Source: Candidatus Gastranaerophilales bacterium (GTDB taxonomy: Bacteria > Cyanobacteriota > Vampirovibrionia > Gastranaerophilales > Gastranaerophilaceae). From it: DNA of 64,000 nt. The stretch covers positions 51,733 through 115,732 of the forward strand of contig CALURL010000005.1 of assembly GCA_944323155.1 (NCBI GenBank), in the 5' to 3' direction. The notes under the pieces are model-generated. The model was not told the DNA's origin. It ran no database searches and saw nothing but the letters and a program-made list of their open reading frames with translations. Made by a program: the position numbers and the translations under genes. Shown here in pieces: positions 1 through 8,544 of this stretch (its first letter is position 1; the number at the start of each line of letters is the position of its first letter).

Positions 1-1455
1 TATTCTCCAAATCAAATAAAAATTAACCATCTTCAATACGATAAAATAATTACATCACAAAATAACAAACCTTTTGTTAATACCCAGCTTAATGCTTCAG
101 GAATTATCAATCTGCTTGCAAATAACAACATTGGGTTTAAAAACTTCAAGATAAAAACAGAAAATCCGACTGATGCAAAAATATTTAATATAATATTTAG
201 AAAACCGATAATGAAACAAGGTGTTTTCACATCTGATCTTGTTTTGAACGGCACAGCAGCAAATCCGAAAATTCAAGGCAAATTAGATATTACAAGTATT
301 GATATGCCATTTTTTGATTCAACAGTTAAAGATGTAAATCTGGATTTCAAAAAAGACAAAATCTACATAACATCACGCGGAACAGTTTTGACAAATGATG
401 TTTTACTTAATGCCGTAATGAGAAATAAATTGACACCGCCATATATTCTTGAAGATGTAAAGCTTAAACTTGCAGACTTGAATATAAATAAAATAACTGA
501 TACTCTTCGTGAAATGGAAGTTAACTCTTCAAGAAATCCTTCAGGAGAGACGATTTCTCCAATGCAAAATATCGACCCGACACAGATTATAATCAAAAAA
601 GCAGAAATTCTCGCAAATAAAATTCATGTTAGAAACATTATTGCAGATAAATTCAGTGCAAACTTAAATATAAATGATAAAAATCTCCTAAATATAGACA
701 AATTCAAATTTAATATTGCTGATGGAACAGTTCTTGGCAATCTCAAATATAATCTATTAAGTCATGAAACCAATCTTTCTGTACATTTAGACAAAGCAAA
801 TTCTGCTATGATGGCGGAAGCATTATTTGATTTAAAAGGACAAATTTACGGACTTGCAAGCGGCGATATAAACCTTGTTTGCAATGGAACAACGCATGAT
901 ACATGTTTCAAAACAATGAATGGAGACGGCTATTTCAGTGTTGATAACGGCCGTATGCCAAAACTTGGTTCTCTGGAATATCTTTTGAAAGCAGGAAATC
1001 TTCTTAAAGGAGGACTTACAGGACTTTCTATAAATAGTTTGATAGATTTGATAACTCCGCTTAAGACAGGAGACTTTGACAGTATATCAGGTGATTTTAG
1101 AATTTCAGACGGTATAGCGCAAGAAATTAATATATATTCAGATGGAAAAGATTTGAATATGTACATGACAGGTTCTTATAACTTCATGAACTCAATAGCT
1201 GACCTGCAGGTTTACGGAAGTCTTACAAAAAATATAACAACAGTATTCGGTAAGGTAAAAAATGCCTCACTGAATACTTTATTTAATATGATTCCGGGAA
1301 TTAACAAGTCTGATGAAACTTTGTTATTGCAAGCAGGAATCAGCAAAATCCCGAATATAGCAAATGCTACTAAAATATATCGAATTTTCCGTGCAGATAT
1401 ATACGGTGATATCAACGGCGAAGGTTATGTAAGAAGTTTCAAATGGGTTAAATAA
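1..1455 (+). CDS. AsmA-like envelope protein, C-terminal part (5' end outside window)
   Basis: The reading frame is open from the first base of the window to the stop at 1453-1455, so this is the last 484 residues of a longer protein. It has alternating beta-strand-rich text typical of AsmA/TamB-type proteins, and the C-terminal third (GDGYFSVDNGRMPKLGSL, then a long amphipathic stretch and SGDFRISDGIAQEINIYSDG) matches the AsmA-like C-terminal region in style. Family members sit in the inner membrane, span the periplasm and help move lipids to the outer membrane. An internal ATG at 211 is only a methionine within the frame. It converges on the prepilin gene that follows with a 13-base gap. 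Family assignment is by pattern only. Confidence 0.7.
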   Translation, partial: YSPNQIKINHLQYDKIITSQNNKPFVNTQLNASGIINLLANNNIGFKNFKIKTENPTDAKIFNIIFRKPIMKQGVFTSDLVLNGTAANPKIQGKLDITSIDMPFFDSTVKDVNLDFKKDKIYITSRGTVLTNDVLLNAVMRNKLTPPYILEDVKLKLADLNINKITDTLREMEVNSSRNPSGETISPMQNIDPTQIIIKKAEILANKIHVRNIIADKFSANLNINDKNLLNIDKFKFNIADGTVLGNLKYNLLSHETNLSVHLDKANSAMMAEALFDLKGQIYGLASGDINLVCNGTTHDTCFKTMNGDGYFSVDNGRMPKLGSLEYLLKAGNLLKGGLTGLSINSLIDLITPLKTGDFDSISGDFRISDGIAQEINIYSDGKDLNMYMTGSYNFMNSIADLQVYGSLTKNITTVFGKVKNASLNTLFNMIPGINKSDETLLLQAGISKIPNIANATKIYRIFRADIYGDINGEGYVRSFKWVK

Positions 1456-1468
1456 TTAACCCGCAGGT

Positions 1469-2189
1469 TTACAGCCTATGCGGATAATCGTCTTTATATT
1501 CCCAGCCGTCAAGCATAAGTAATTGGGCGCAAAATGCACCAGCTTTTTTGCAAAGTCTCAGTACATTTTTTCTATCATTCAAATTTGTTGTGAAATCTTC
1601 TTCACCCTCATCAGGCTTGAAAATACTACCTATGTCACTTGTCCAGTTATATGGTACAAAATTTCCATTTGAGATAAAAAACATGTATCTATCACGCCCC
1701 CATCCATTTGGCGGTTTATTACCATTTACATCATAGTAAACCTCTGTTGCAGTACGTTGAATCAGTGCAAGCATTCCGCCATCACTAAAATTTACAACCA
1801 ACCCATTACGATTTTCAGTAAACTCATTTTTTTCTTTTTTTACAGATATTACATCTTTAAAATACGGTGCAAAATGACTTTGCCAGTATTCTTCTTCAGC
1901 TCCGGCAGCAGGTGCTCTCCAGTCTTCTGGCAGCATATTGTTATCTGTATTATACATTACTATTGCTTGAGACATTGCACTATAGAATTTTTTTAATCGT
2001 GCAGAAAATTCATTTTTTCTTGTACTTGCAATTAATGTCGGCATAGTAAGTGAGGATACAACCCCGATAATCCCCAGAGTAATCAAAACTTCTGCCAATG
2101 TAAACCCGAACTTAAAACGCTGAAAAGCCTGCGCTACGCGGCGTTTGCCCCCCCCCCCCGTGAGCGTGTCCAAGATTAATTTTTGTCAT
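1469..2189 (-). CDS. Type IV prepilin-like protein, poly-G tract copy A (frame OFF as written)
   Basis: The ATG at 2189 follows AGGAGAG and a TTGAAA-17-TATTAT promoter. It opens MTKINLGHAH, runs into 12 G (plus-strand C at 2148-2159) and then stops early. The pilin frame (KRRVAQAFQRFKFG, cleavage site G-FTLAE, hydrophobic helix ITLGIIGVVSSLTMP) is open after the tract but in a different phase. With 11 or 14 G the ATG would read through to give 239 or 240 residues. The Glu at +5 needed for pilin assembly is present. A TTG at 2173 is in frame with the pilin at the present tract length, but it has no Shine-Dalgarno. The globular part contains NGWGRDRYMFF and ends DGWEYKDDYPHRL, related to the other copies. 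The intact downstream frame argues against a dead gene. Confidence 0.85.
2148..2159. repeat. Homopolymer tract, 12 C on plus strand (12 G in the prepilin sense strand)
   Basis: Twelve consecutive C between GCGTTTG and GTGAGCGTG. It lies in codons 11-14 of the prepilin leader. A tract of 11 puts the ATG at 2189 in frame with the pilin; 12 does not. A run of this length is far outside chance in an AT-rich genome. Confidence 0.97.
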
Positions 2190-2220
2190 ATTTCTCTCCT
2201 TTTTTATTTATACAATTCTT

Positions 2221-2249
2221 ATAATAAAATATTTTTCTAAAATTTTCAA
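2221..2249 (-). promoter_or_regulatory. Sigma70-like promoter of prepilin copy A
   Basis: On the minus strand, TTGAAA (2249-2244), a 17-base spacer and TATTAT (2226-2221). Predicted start is near 2214, about 25 nt before the ATG at 2189. The same arrangement precedes the other three tract-bearing prepilins. Confidence 0.7.
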
Positions 2250-2257
2250 CACTTTAT

Positions 2258-3060
2258 TTATTTTTTAAAGTCTCCTCCCGCTTCATAATCTTCATATGGC
2301 TGCGTCTTATTATATTTCAATATATAGTTCAAATCCCCTGCACTTTCCATAAACTCAATTTTATTTTGTTTTACCAAAAACGTAAACACATCAGATCCTA
2401 TTCTATTGGGTCCTTTCTTGCCATTAGTATCAACACGTATTTGCCCGCAGCGATAAGCAGGAGTAGTTATTGTCTGACATTCATCACCATTCATTACAAA
2501 ATTCCCGTCAGGATCTCTTACACATTGCGTCCAAAGATATTCACAAGCTGCATTTGTTCCTTCATTTTTTAAAGAGATTATCGAACCGTCATTTAGAATA
2601 ATTGTTGCTCCAATATGCACATACTCAACCTCATTTTTACCATAACCATCATTTTTGGGTTTTAATTGTTTAATCTTATAAGATATGAGAGAACGACATG
2701 AAGTATTTGTTTCGCATATTTTAGCGCCATTAAAATATTTGGAAAACTCAGCCATTATCTCATTATTAGATTTGTTAGGAACCATTAAAGCAGTATAATC
2801 ACCACTTGCCCCTTGGTCGTTAAGATATAAATTCATTGCATTCATCATAACTGAATACATTTTTTTTGCTTGAGAAACAAGAACTTTTTCCCGATAATCG
2901 GCTATTAGATTGGGCAGAGTTAATGCGGCAACAACACCAATTATTCCAAGCGTAATTAAAACTTCTGCCAATGTAAATCCGAATTTAAAACGTTGAAAAG
3001 CCTGCGCTACGCGGCGTTTGCCCCCCCCCCGTGAGCGTGTCCAAGATTAATTTTTGTCAT
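2258..3060 (-). CDS. Type IV prepilin-like protein, poly-G tract copy B (frame OFF as written)
   Basis: The ATG at 3060 has an AGGAGAG site and a promoter identical in layout to copy A. The leader MTKINLGHAH enters a 10-G tract (plus-strand C 3021-3030) and reaches TAG soon after. The pilin frame past the tract is open: KRRVAQAFQRFKFG, then FTLAEVLITLGIIGVVAALTLP and a globular domain to 2258. It has several Cys (CETNTSC, CEYLWTQC) and the RIGSDVFTF block seen in the other copies. Eleven G would give one 267-residue prepilin. In the present state no start codon lies in frame upstream of the tract; the first in-frame candidate is an internal TTG inside the pilin helix. Promoter and leader are a near-exact duplicate of copy A. 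Confidence 0.85.
3021..3030. repeat. Homopolymer tract, 10 C on plus strand
   Basis: Ten C in the leader of prepilin copy B, with the same flanks as copy A (GCGTTTG / GTGAGCGTG). One added unit (11) joins the ATG at 3060 to the pilin frame. Confidence 0.97.
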
Positions 3061-3091
3061 ATTTCTCTCCTTTTTTATTTATACAATTCTT

Positions 3092-3120
3092 ATAATAAAG
3101 TATTTTTCTAAAATTTTCAA
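3092..3120 (-). promoter_or_regulatory. Sigma70-like promoter of prepilin copy B
   Basis: TTGAAA (3120-3115), 17-base spacer, TATTAT (3097-3092) on the minus strand. It is part of the direct repeat shared with copy A. Confidence 0.7.
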
Positions 3121-3199
3121 TCCTTTTATTATCCTTTTGCATAATTAATATAATAATTTAATGCGTTAAAATAATATCGTAAAAACAGAAAGGTATATT

Positions 3200-3505
3200 A
3201 TGAAACAGTTTTTAATATTTTTCAGCATAATGGTTGTTGGTTTTCTGGCATATTTTGACGCGTCCACCAGAATGGATGAACTGGATGAAGTCGCGGCAAA
3301 TACACCTTCTCAAGTCGAATTACAACAAACAATGAAAAAACCTCAGACAAATAATATTCAAAACAACAATATTAATATTCAACCACAGCAAAATTTTCAA
3401 AATAATCAGCCAGGCAATAAAATAATTAATCCCCCGAAAAATTCTACAAATCAGTTTGATAAAATTCAAGAAAGAAGAAAAACAATTACATCACCAACAC
3501 AATAA
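3200..3505 (+). CDS. Small membrane-anchored or exported Asn/Gln-rich protein
   Basis: A 101-residue protein that I do not recognise. Residues 3-20 (QFLIFFSIMVVGFLAYF) form a hydrophobic segment, either a signal peptide without a clear cleavage site or an N-terminal anchor. The rest is low-complexity, rich in Asn, Gln and Pro, and ends with a basic stretch (QERRKT). AAAGG lies 6 bases before the ATG. It is probably a monocistronic unit between oppositely oriented genes. Confidence 0.6.
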   Translation: MKQFLIFFSIMVVGFLAYFDASTRMDELDEVAANTPSQVELQQTMKKPQTNNIQNNNINIQPQQNFQNNQPGNKIINPPKNSTNQFDKIQERRKTITSPTQ

Positions 3506-3517
3506 AATACAAATTTT

Positions 3518-4324
3518 CTAAATTCCAAAAATCATTTCACCGTAATAGTCATCAGGCTTTTGCGGTGTTTTTTCAGTTTGAGTTGAGGGGATATTTTTTT
3601 CGTAACGCAAAATTCCGCCGTCATCAGAGTTTGAATATTTTTTATCAATTGGTCTTATAGATTTCGGGAAAAAACGCAGAGTCACATTTTGAGCGATATC
3701 TTTTGAAATTATATCTCTGGAATACATTCTGATATTCTCTAAATAGGAATTTGCTTCAACATAATTTTTTGCAGAAAATACATCTTCATTATTACTTACA
3801 TTTTTTGTGTAAATATTACTCCACATAACAAGATCATTTACATCATCCAGTAAAACAGCATTTGTAGAAAGTTTAAATGGGTAATTTATACTGCCTGCAC
3901 TTGAGATATCTAAAACCTCCCACAAACCTCTTCTCGATCCGGTATGATTTGAGATAACATCACTAGATATAATTAAAATAGAATAGCATTTAAAATTTTC
4001 TGATATCTTTTTGAAAGCAGCATAATCAATATGCCCTGAATTTTTAAACTTCAAAAGCGCTGAAGATACTGTGTTTTTTAAATCAGAATTTGAAGCAAGT
4101 TTTTGTCTTACCTCATACAAATCATAAGAATTAATTCCAGCCCCTGACATAAAAAGAGAAATTACATCATCTGCAATAATTTTTGAAACTTCATCAAAGC
4201 CGTAATAATTCTGATTATCAACAAGCAAATCAGCCGGTAAAACAAGAACATCAAAAGTCTTTGCAAAAACCGAACTTTGAAACATCAGAAATATTACAAG
4301 CAGAATCTTTATAAATAACTTCAT
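3518..4324 (-). CDS. Exported protein of unknown function
   Basis: 268 residues. The start MKLFIKILLVIFLMFQSSVFA is a classic Sec signal peptide with an AxA-like cleavage site near residue 21. The mature part begins KTFDVLVLPADLLV and contains FKCYSILIISSDVISN, a Rossmann-like alternation of strands and helices that recalls periplasmic TolB-N-like or GNA1162-like domains, but the match is too weak to name. The last 50 residues are polar. It is divergently transcribed from the cytidine deaminase gene across 74 bases that must hold both promoters. Confidence 0.6.
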   Translation of the reverse strand: MKLFIKILLVIFLMFQSSVFAKTFDVLVLPADLLVDNQNYYGFDEVSKIIADDVISLFMSGAGINSYDLYEVRQKLASNSDLKNTVSSALLKFKNSGHIDYAAFKKISENFKCYSILIISSDVISNHTGSRRGLWEVLDISSAGSINYPFKLSTNAVLLDDVNDLVMWSNIYTKNVSNNEDVFSAKNYVEANSYLENIRMYSRDIISKDIAQNVTLRFFPKSIRPIDKKYSNSDDGGILRYEKNIPSTQTEKTPQKPDDYYGEMIFGI

Positions 4325-4398
4325 AACAAAATTATATCACAATTTTCATATAATTAACGGATAAAAAATCATATTTCCTGATATATACTAAATACACT

Positions 4399-4785
4399 AT
4401 GACTAATGAAGAATTAATGCAACTTGCAAAAGAAGTATCCCAAAACGCTTATGTGCAGTATTCACATTTTCCAGTAGGCGCCTGTATCCTCACAGAAAAC
4501 GGAAAAGTTTACAAAGGCTGCAATTTTGAAAATTCAAGTTACGGTCTGACAATCTGTGCAGAACGCAACGCAACAGGTTCAGCAATTGCTGATGGTGAAA
4601 AATCATTTAAAGCAATAGCAATTTACTCTCCAAAAATGAAAAAATGTTTTCCCTGTGGTGCTTGCAGGCAGGTACTTTCCGAATTTCAGGCAAATGAAGG
4701 ACTTGATGTTGTTCTTGAAGATGAAAATGATGGACTTATTGTTTATAAATTAAACGAAATCTTCCCTGAAGGATTTAAATTATAA
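4399..4785 (+). CDS. cdd: Cytidine deaminase
   Basis: 128 residues, the usual length of the small tetrameric class. The zinc site is complete: CAERNA (Cys and catalytic Glu) and PCGACRQVL (two Cys). The substrate-binding FPVGACI and CNFENSSYGLTICAE blocks are also present. It hydrolyses cytidine and deoxycytidine to uridine and deoxyuridine in pyrimidine salvage. It is followed 3 bases later by a small zinc-ribbon gene that is likely co-transcribed. Confidence 0.95.
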   Translation: MTNEELMQLAKEVSQNAYVQYSHFPVGACILTENGKVYKGCNFENSSYGLTICAERNATGSAIADGEKSFKAIAIYSPKMKKCFPCGACRQVLSEFQANEGLDVVLEDENDGLIVYKLNEIFPEGFKL

Positions 4786-4788
4786 AAT

Positions 4789-5016
4789 ATGTATTTCATT
4801 GAAATATTAGTTAATTTCTTTAAAAAGAAAAAACAAAAAAATAATTTTAACCCGCTTGACACAAATAATACCGACAATGGAGAACTTCCAGACTCAGAAA
4901 ATTGCGAACATATTTTTATGCCGATTGACAGCAGCGGAGAAACTTTAGCATGCTCAAAATGCGGTTTGGTGGTAAATAAAAAGGATTTAAAAAAGAAAAA
5001 TATTTTTAAAATTTAA
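4789..5016 (+). CDS. Small zinc-ribbon-like protein
   Basis: 75 residues, family not recognised. It starts with a short hydrophobic stretch (MYFIEILVNFF) followed by a Lys run. The C-terminal half has ENCEHIFMPID and then ACSKCGLVV, that is C-x-H and CxxC, which could bind one zinc ion. The ATG lies 3 bases after the cdd stop, so translation is probably coupled to cdd. Confidence 0.5.
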   Translation: MYFIEILVNFFKKKKQKNNFNPLDTNNTDNGELPDSENCEHIFMPIDSSGETLACSKCGLVVNKKDLKKKNIFKI

Positions 5017-5028
5017 AAATATTAACCT

Positions 5029-5802
5029 CTAATATTCCATTTTCCAGCCTGAGCCCATAATACGCGCAGCGCAGGTTGTTCCTTTAGCCGAGGTTATTTT
5101 GTAATCATTTTTCACATCACCTACACAGCCATCCATATTATTTACCCAGTAGTTAGAACCATTTAGCCCCTCATCGCCTTCCATTGCTATAACATATTCA
5201 ACACCGCCAATCGGGTAAAGATGACCATTCTGTCCGACAACAAATGTAAATAAGTCTCTGCCATACTGGTTAGGACGATTTTTACTGTTCACATCTATTG
5301 TAACGTCAGCACAAAAATTAGTTATTATTGCAGAATCCGCTTTAGGTGTAGGCTCACAATTTCTAGTTTTAACATGATAAAATACTCCATCAGGAGTTAT
5401 AAATTTATATCCATCTGTTGCAGCCCAGTCCATATTGTTTGTAAAAGCATCACGCGGCTTTAAATATACTGATTTTACATTAGAATCAAATGCTTCTCCA
5501 CTTTTTGCACTTCTGATAACTTTAATGGATTTTTTCATTTCTTCATCCATTTTATTATTCCATTCAGCAGAATTGCTATCACCGCTAAACAAACCTGAGC
5601 AAACAATATCTGTACATTCATGTCTTACCATAACATTTTGCATTGCCTGCTCAAATTGGCTAAGAGCTTTTTGAAGCTGAGATACATAAACCTTTTTTTC
5701 GTAAGATGAAATCAATCCCGGCATTGTTAATGCTCCAACAATACCAATAACTGTTATTGTCAGTAAAACTTCAGAAAAGTTAAATGCATTATGGAATTTC
5801 AT
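5029..5802 (-). CDS. Type IV prepilin-like protein without a homopolymer tract
   Basis: 257 residues with a short leader, MKFHNA, then FNFSEVLLTITVIGIVGALTMP. The +5 Glu is kept, but the cleavage site residue is Ala where Gly is usual. The globular part contains NRPNQYGRDLFTFVV, the block shared by all prepilins in this window, and several Cys. Unlike the four tract-bearing copies the ATG is directly in frame, so this pilin should be made constitutively. The leader and the first helix are also more divergent, which suggests a different place in the pilus (minor or core subunit). Confidence 0.88.
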   Translation of the reverse strand: MKFHNAFNFSEVLLTITVIGIVGALTMPGLISSYEKKVYVSQLQKALSQFEQAMQNVMVRHECTDIVCSGLFSGDSNSAEWNNKMDEEMKKSIKVIRSAKSGEAFDSNVKSVYLKPRDAFTNNMDWAATDGYKFITPDGVFYHVKTRNCEPTPKADSAIITNFCADVTIDVNSKNRPNQYGRDLFTFVVGQNGHLYPIGGVEYVIAMEGDEGLNGSNYWVNNMDGCVGDVKNDYKITSAKGTTCAARIMGSGWKMEY

Positions 5803-5848
5803 CTAAACCCCGCAGAATATTATTCAGATACAAATAATTATAACATTT

Positions 5849-6985
5849 TTATTTGAACATTTCAAGCATATTTAACAATTTTGAGTGAAGTTCTACATTA
5901 TGGACTCTTATATAATCCACTTTTCGTTCAACTGCAAGAGTATTCAATGCAACTGTGAATATGTCTTTTGTAAAATTGTCCTTATCTGACATGTCAAGAA
6001 GACTCTTTCTTGAAACACCAAGCATTACAGGACATCCAAGCGAATAGAATTCTTCTATACGTTTTATAAGTTCAAAATTATCCTTTCTTGTTTTGCCAAA
6101 ACCTATGCCGACATCAATTATAATATTTTCTTTATTTATTCCTTTTGATAAAGCAAAATCTATTTTTTGCTTCAAGGAAAAGAAAATTTCATCAACAAGG
6201 TTGGAATAAGTTGGGGCATTTTGCATAATATCCGGCGTCCCCTTGGAGTGCTGAATAATAACTTTTTTCCCGTATCTTGCGGCAACATCTGCCATGTTCT
6301 TATCATAATCAAATCCTGAAACATCATTAATAATATCAGCACCAGCTTGAATACATTTTTCTGCGACAACGGCGCTTCTTGTATCAATACTTATTGGAAT
6401 TTTTCCTTTTGCGAATTCTATAACAGGAATTAATTTTTCAAGCTGAGTTTTGTCTCCAACTGCATTTGAATATGGTTTTGTAGATTCTGCGCCGATATCT
6501 ATTATGTCAGCACCTTCATCAATCATTTGCATAAGATGTTCGCACGCTTTATCAAATGTATTATACAAACCGCCGTCTGAAAAAGAATTGTCTGTTAAAT
6601 TCAAAATTCCGACAATTTTTGTTTTTGCTGATTTTTTTACATTCACGAGATTGTCTAAACTTTCGCCTAGAACTTTCAACCCAAACGGTTGATATTGAAG
6701 CTTTTTGGCAATTTTCTTTATTTGAGAAATACTTCCGCCGACTATGCAATCGGATTTTTCAATTTTGCCTGTAATTACTTCTCTATGCGTTGCACAATCG
6801 CATCCTACAGAAATTGCGGTCTGCTTAACTATATTTGCCTGCGCCGGAGTGAGTGAAAAAACCTTAATATTTTTATATTCAAACTTTTCAACGCCCTTGA
6901 ATATATAAGATTTGTCAAATCCGACAGTCTCAAGTTCTTTTGTTATATCTGTATTTGTAATTTCTTTCAAAGTAAAATCGTGCAT
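5849..6985 (-). CDS. folP: Dihydropteroate synthase with N-terminal extension
   Basis: 378 residues; the catalytic TIM barrel begins near residue 120. Pterin-site blocks are present: ILNLTDNSFSDGG, DIIDIGAESTKP, ISIDTRSAVVAEK, DIINDVSGF, and near the end GVSRKSLL and RVHNV. It condenses p-aminobenzoate with dihydropterin pyrophosphate in folate synthesis. The first motif reads LTDNSFSDGG instead of the common VTPDSFSDGG. The first 120 residues (SLTPAQANIVKQTAISVGCD and ATHREVITGKIEKSD) are an extra domain whose role I cannot assign; similar long forms occur in some anaerobes. Confidence 0.93.
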   Translation of the reverse strand: MHDFTLKEITNTDITKELETVGFDKSYIFKGVEKFEYKNIKVFSLTPAQANIVKQTAISVGCDCATHREVITGKIEKSDCIVGGSISQIKKIAKKLQYQPFGLKVLGESLDNLVNVKKSAKTKIVGILNLTDNSFSDGGLYNTFDKACEHLMQMIDEGADIIDIGAESTKPYSNAVGDKTQLEKLIPVIEFAKGKIPISIDTRSAVVAEKCIQAGADIINDVSGFDYDKNMADVAARYGKKVIIQHSKGTPDIMQNAPTYSNLVDEIFFSLKQKIDFALSKGINKENIIIDVGIGFGKTRKDNFELIKRIEEFYSLGCPVMLGVSRKSLLDMSDKDNFTKDIFTVALNTLAVERKVDYIRVHNVELHSKLLNMLEMFK

Positions 6986-7066
6986 ACAATGAATGTTAGC
7001 ACGATTTTTTATTTATAACAATATGTGTTACTGATTATTTATGCATACCATCCAAATAAATTGAGT

Positions 7067-7887
7067 TTAAAACTTAACCGGATAATCGTCAGGGATTTTC
7101 CAGCCGTTGCATTGGATTAATGCACCGCAGGTGTTGCCAGCATACCAATCACCAGCTCCCTCTGCGCAATGTTGCATAAATGTTTTCCCAATAGATGTAA
7201 TTGTGCCTTTTGAAATATAATCACAACCATTATTTCTGGCTAAAGTAAATGATGAAAAATCTGACTCTTTAAAGGAACGACCATTATCAAGCCCTTCATG
7301 AGAAAAATCTCCATTGGGTAATAATGTAAAATAATCTAAACCATAAATCATTCTATTTTTACTTATATTAAGATCTATTCCAAAGCTATCATTTCTATAT
7401 GAAAAAATTATTCCTACACCATTTATCAAAAGATATTTATTCATATTATTATTTATAACAACTTTATTTCCATCAGAAGTCACGGCATAAGCTGAACAGG
7501 CGCGCTGAGAATTCTTTAACCAACTCTCTGTCCAACTGGAATCCTGCTCTGACCAATCACATATCTTTATTGTTTTTAAATACGGTGCATAATACTTATT
7601 AAAAAATGCGGTATTATCCATACTATAATCCCAGTATATAGCTGGACCATTATCTGCTACTGATTGTAAAAAGGCCTGATTTATTATTGAATATGTGGAC
7701 TTCAATCGGGTTACAACTAGATGTTTTTTATAATTCGCAATTAATGTAGGTAAAGTCAATGCAGCAACAACACCAATTATTCCTAGCGTAATCAAAATTT
7801 CCGCTAATGTAAAACCGCAACTAATGCCCGAAATGGAGACTAAGCGCTTGCCCCCCCCCCGTAAAGCATTCTGAAATTAATCTTCAT
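7067..7887 (-). CDS. Type IV prepilin-like protein, poly-G tract copy C (frame OFF as written)
   Basis: The ATG at 7887 follows AAAGGAG and starts MKINFRMLY, then meets 10 G (plus-strand C 7851-7860) and a TAG. After the tract the pilin frame reads KRLVSISGISCG, then FTLAEILITLGIIGVVAALTLP, and is open to 7067. Eleven G would give a 273-residue prepilin. The C-terminus CNGWKIPDDYPVKF is identical to copy D, and the GLDYFTLLPNGDF block parallels the other pilins. The promoter is near consensus (7938-7966), so switching would act at translation and not transcription. Confidence 0.85.
7851..7860. repeat. Homopolymer tract, 10 C on plus strand
   Basis: Ten C between GCGCTTG and GTAAAGC in the leader of prepilin copy C. 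The flanks differ from copies A and B, yet 11 units is again the length that restores the frame. Confidence 0.97.
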
Positions 7888-7937
7888 ACAACAAGCTCCT
7901 TTCCTATCTGTTTAAATTGAATTTATATAATAAAATT

Positions 7938-7966
7938 ATTATAATAAAACTTTATAAAAATTTCAA
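7938..7966 (-). promoter_or_regulatory. Near-consensus sigma70 promoter of prepilin copy C
   Basis: Minus strand TTGAAA (7966-7961), 17-base spacer, TATAAT (7943-7938). Predicted transcription start is about 45 nt before the ATG at 7887. Confidence 0.75.
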
Positions 7967-8017
7967 CTAATTAAAACAAATGCTAAAGCTTGAAGGACTG
8001 TTTAACAGCAGATTTTA

Positions 8018-8533
8018 TTATTCTTCCCTTGATTGAGAATACTCATTAAGTGTATCTGTTGTGACTTTTGCAATATCACCAAGACCGGTTATAAGTGTAA
8101 CAGCACCAAAACCATAGCCGATTAAACCGGCACCCCAGCGGAAAGGCGCACTTTTTAGTATAGGTCTTATATATTTAGATGTTTTGACTGTTCTCCCCCA
8201 GGTAATAATTGCTTCTTTTGTTGTTTGATAAGCTGTTTTACATTTTGACAGTAATCCTGTTGTTTTTTCCGCCACATTACCGACATTTTTTATTGTTTGA
8301 GACCCTCTTTCTAACTCTTTTGAAGCTTTACTTGCTTTTGTAAACATGTCAACTTTTTTCTTGTTAGAAATTGCAGCAGAAGTTGCAGCTACAGCACCGC
8401 CGCCTTTAACGGCTTCTTTGGCGGCTTCTTTTTTCTTGTCATCATCAGAATTTTCTGACTTTGTTGAAGAAGATGATTTCCCTTTTGAAGCTGTAAATGA
8501 AATTGTATTAAGTTTATAATAACTTTGTGTCAT
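8018..8533 (-). CDS. Lineage-specific protein of unknown function
   Basis: 171 residues. There is no signal peptide. Residues 14-40 are Ser/Lys-rich and disordered (KGKSSSSTKSENSDDDKKKEAAKEA). The middle is Ala/Lys-rich helix. Residues about 130-160 (RWGAGLIGYGFGAVTLITGLGDIA) form a Gly-rich hydrophobic segment that could insert in a membrane. It lies 11 bases downstream of the 8545-9318 gene, which has a similar plan, so the two probably form an operon and may act together. Confidence 0.6.
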   Translation of the reverse strand: MTQSYYKLNTISFTASKGKSSSSTKSENSDDDKKKEAAKEAVKGGGAVAATSAAISNKKKVDMFTKASKASKELERGSQTIKNVGNVAEKTTGLLSKCKTAYQTTKEAIITWGRTVKTSKYIRPILKSAPFRWGAGLIGYGFGAVTLITGLGDIAKVTTDTLNEYSQSREE

Positions 8534-8544
8534 TTACTTACTAC

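Larger units (their letters stand above)
2081..2249. repeat. Direct repeat (first copy; second copy 2954-3120)
   Basis: About 168 bp are almost identical to 2954-3120. The repeat covers the promoter, ribosome binding site, leader codons, poly-C tract and first pilin codons. The copies differ by a few substitutions and by tract length (12 versus 10). They lie 0.87 kb apart in direct orientation, so recombination between them would remove or swap one prepilin gene. Confidence 0.9.

Noticed and set aside
2173..2175. TTG start for prepilin A, in frame at the present tract length
   Set aside because: No Shine-Dalgarno before it, and the analogous codon is out of frame in copy B. The ATG at 2189 has a strong site and is shared by A and B.
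2325..2340. GTTCAAATCC resembling a tRNA T-loop
   Set aside because: Lies inside prepilin B; no acceptor stem or anticodon arm can be drawn around it.
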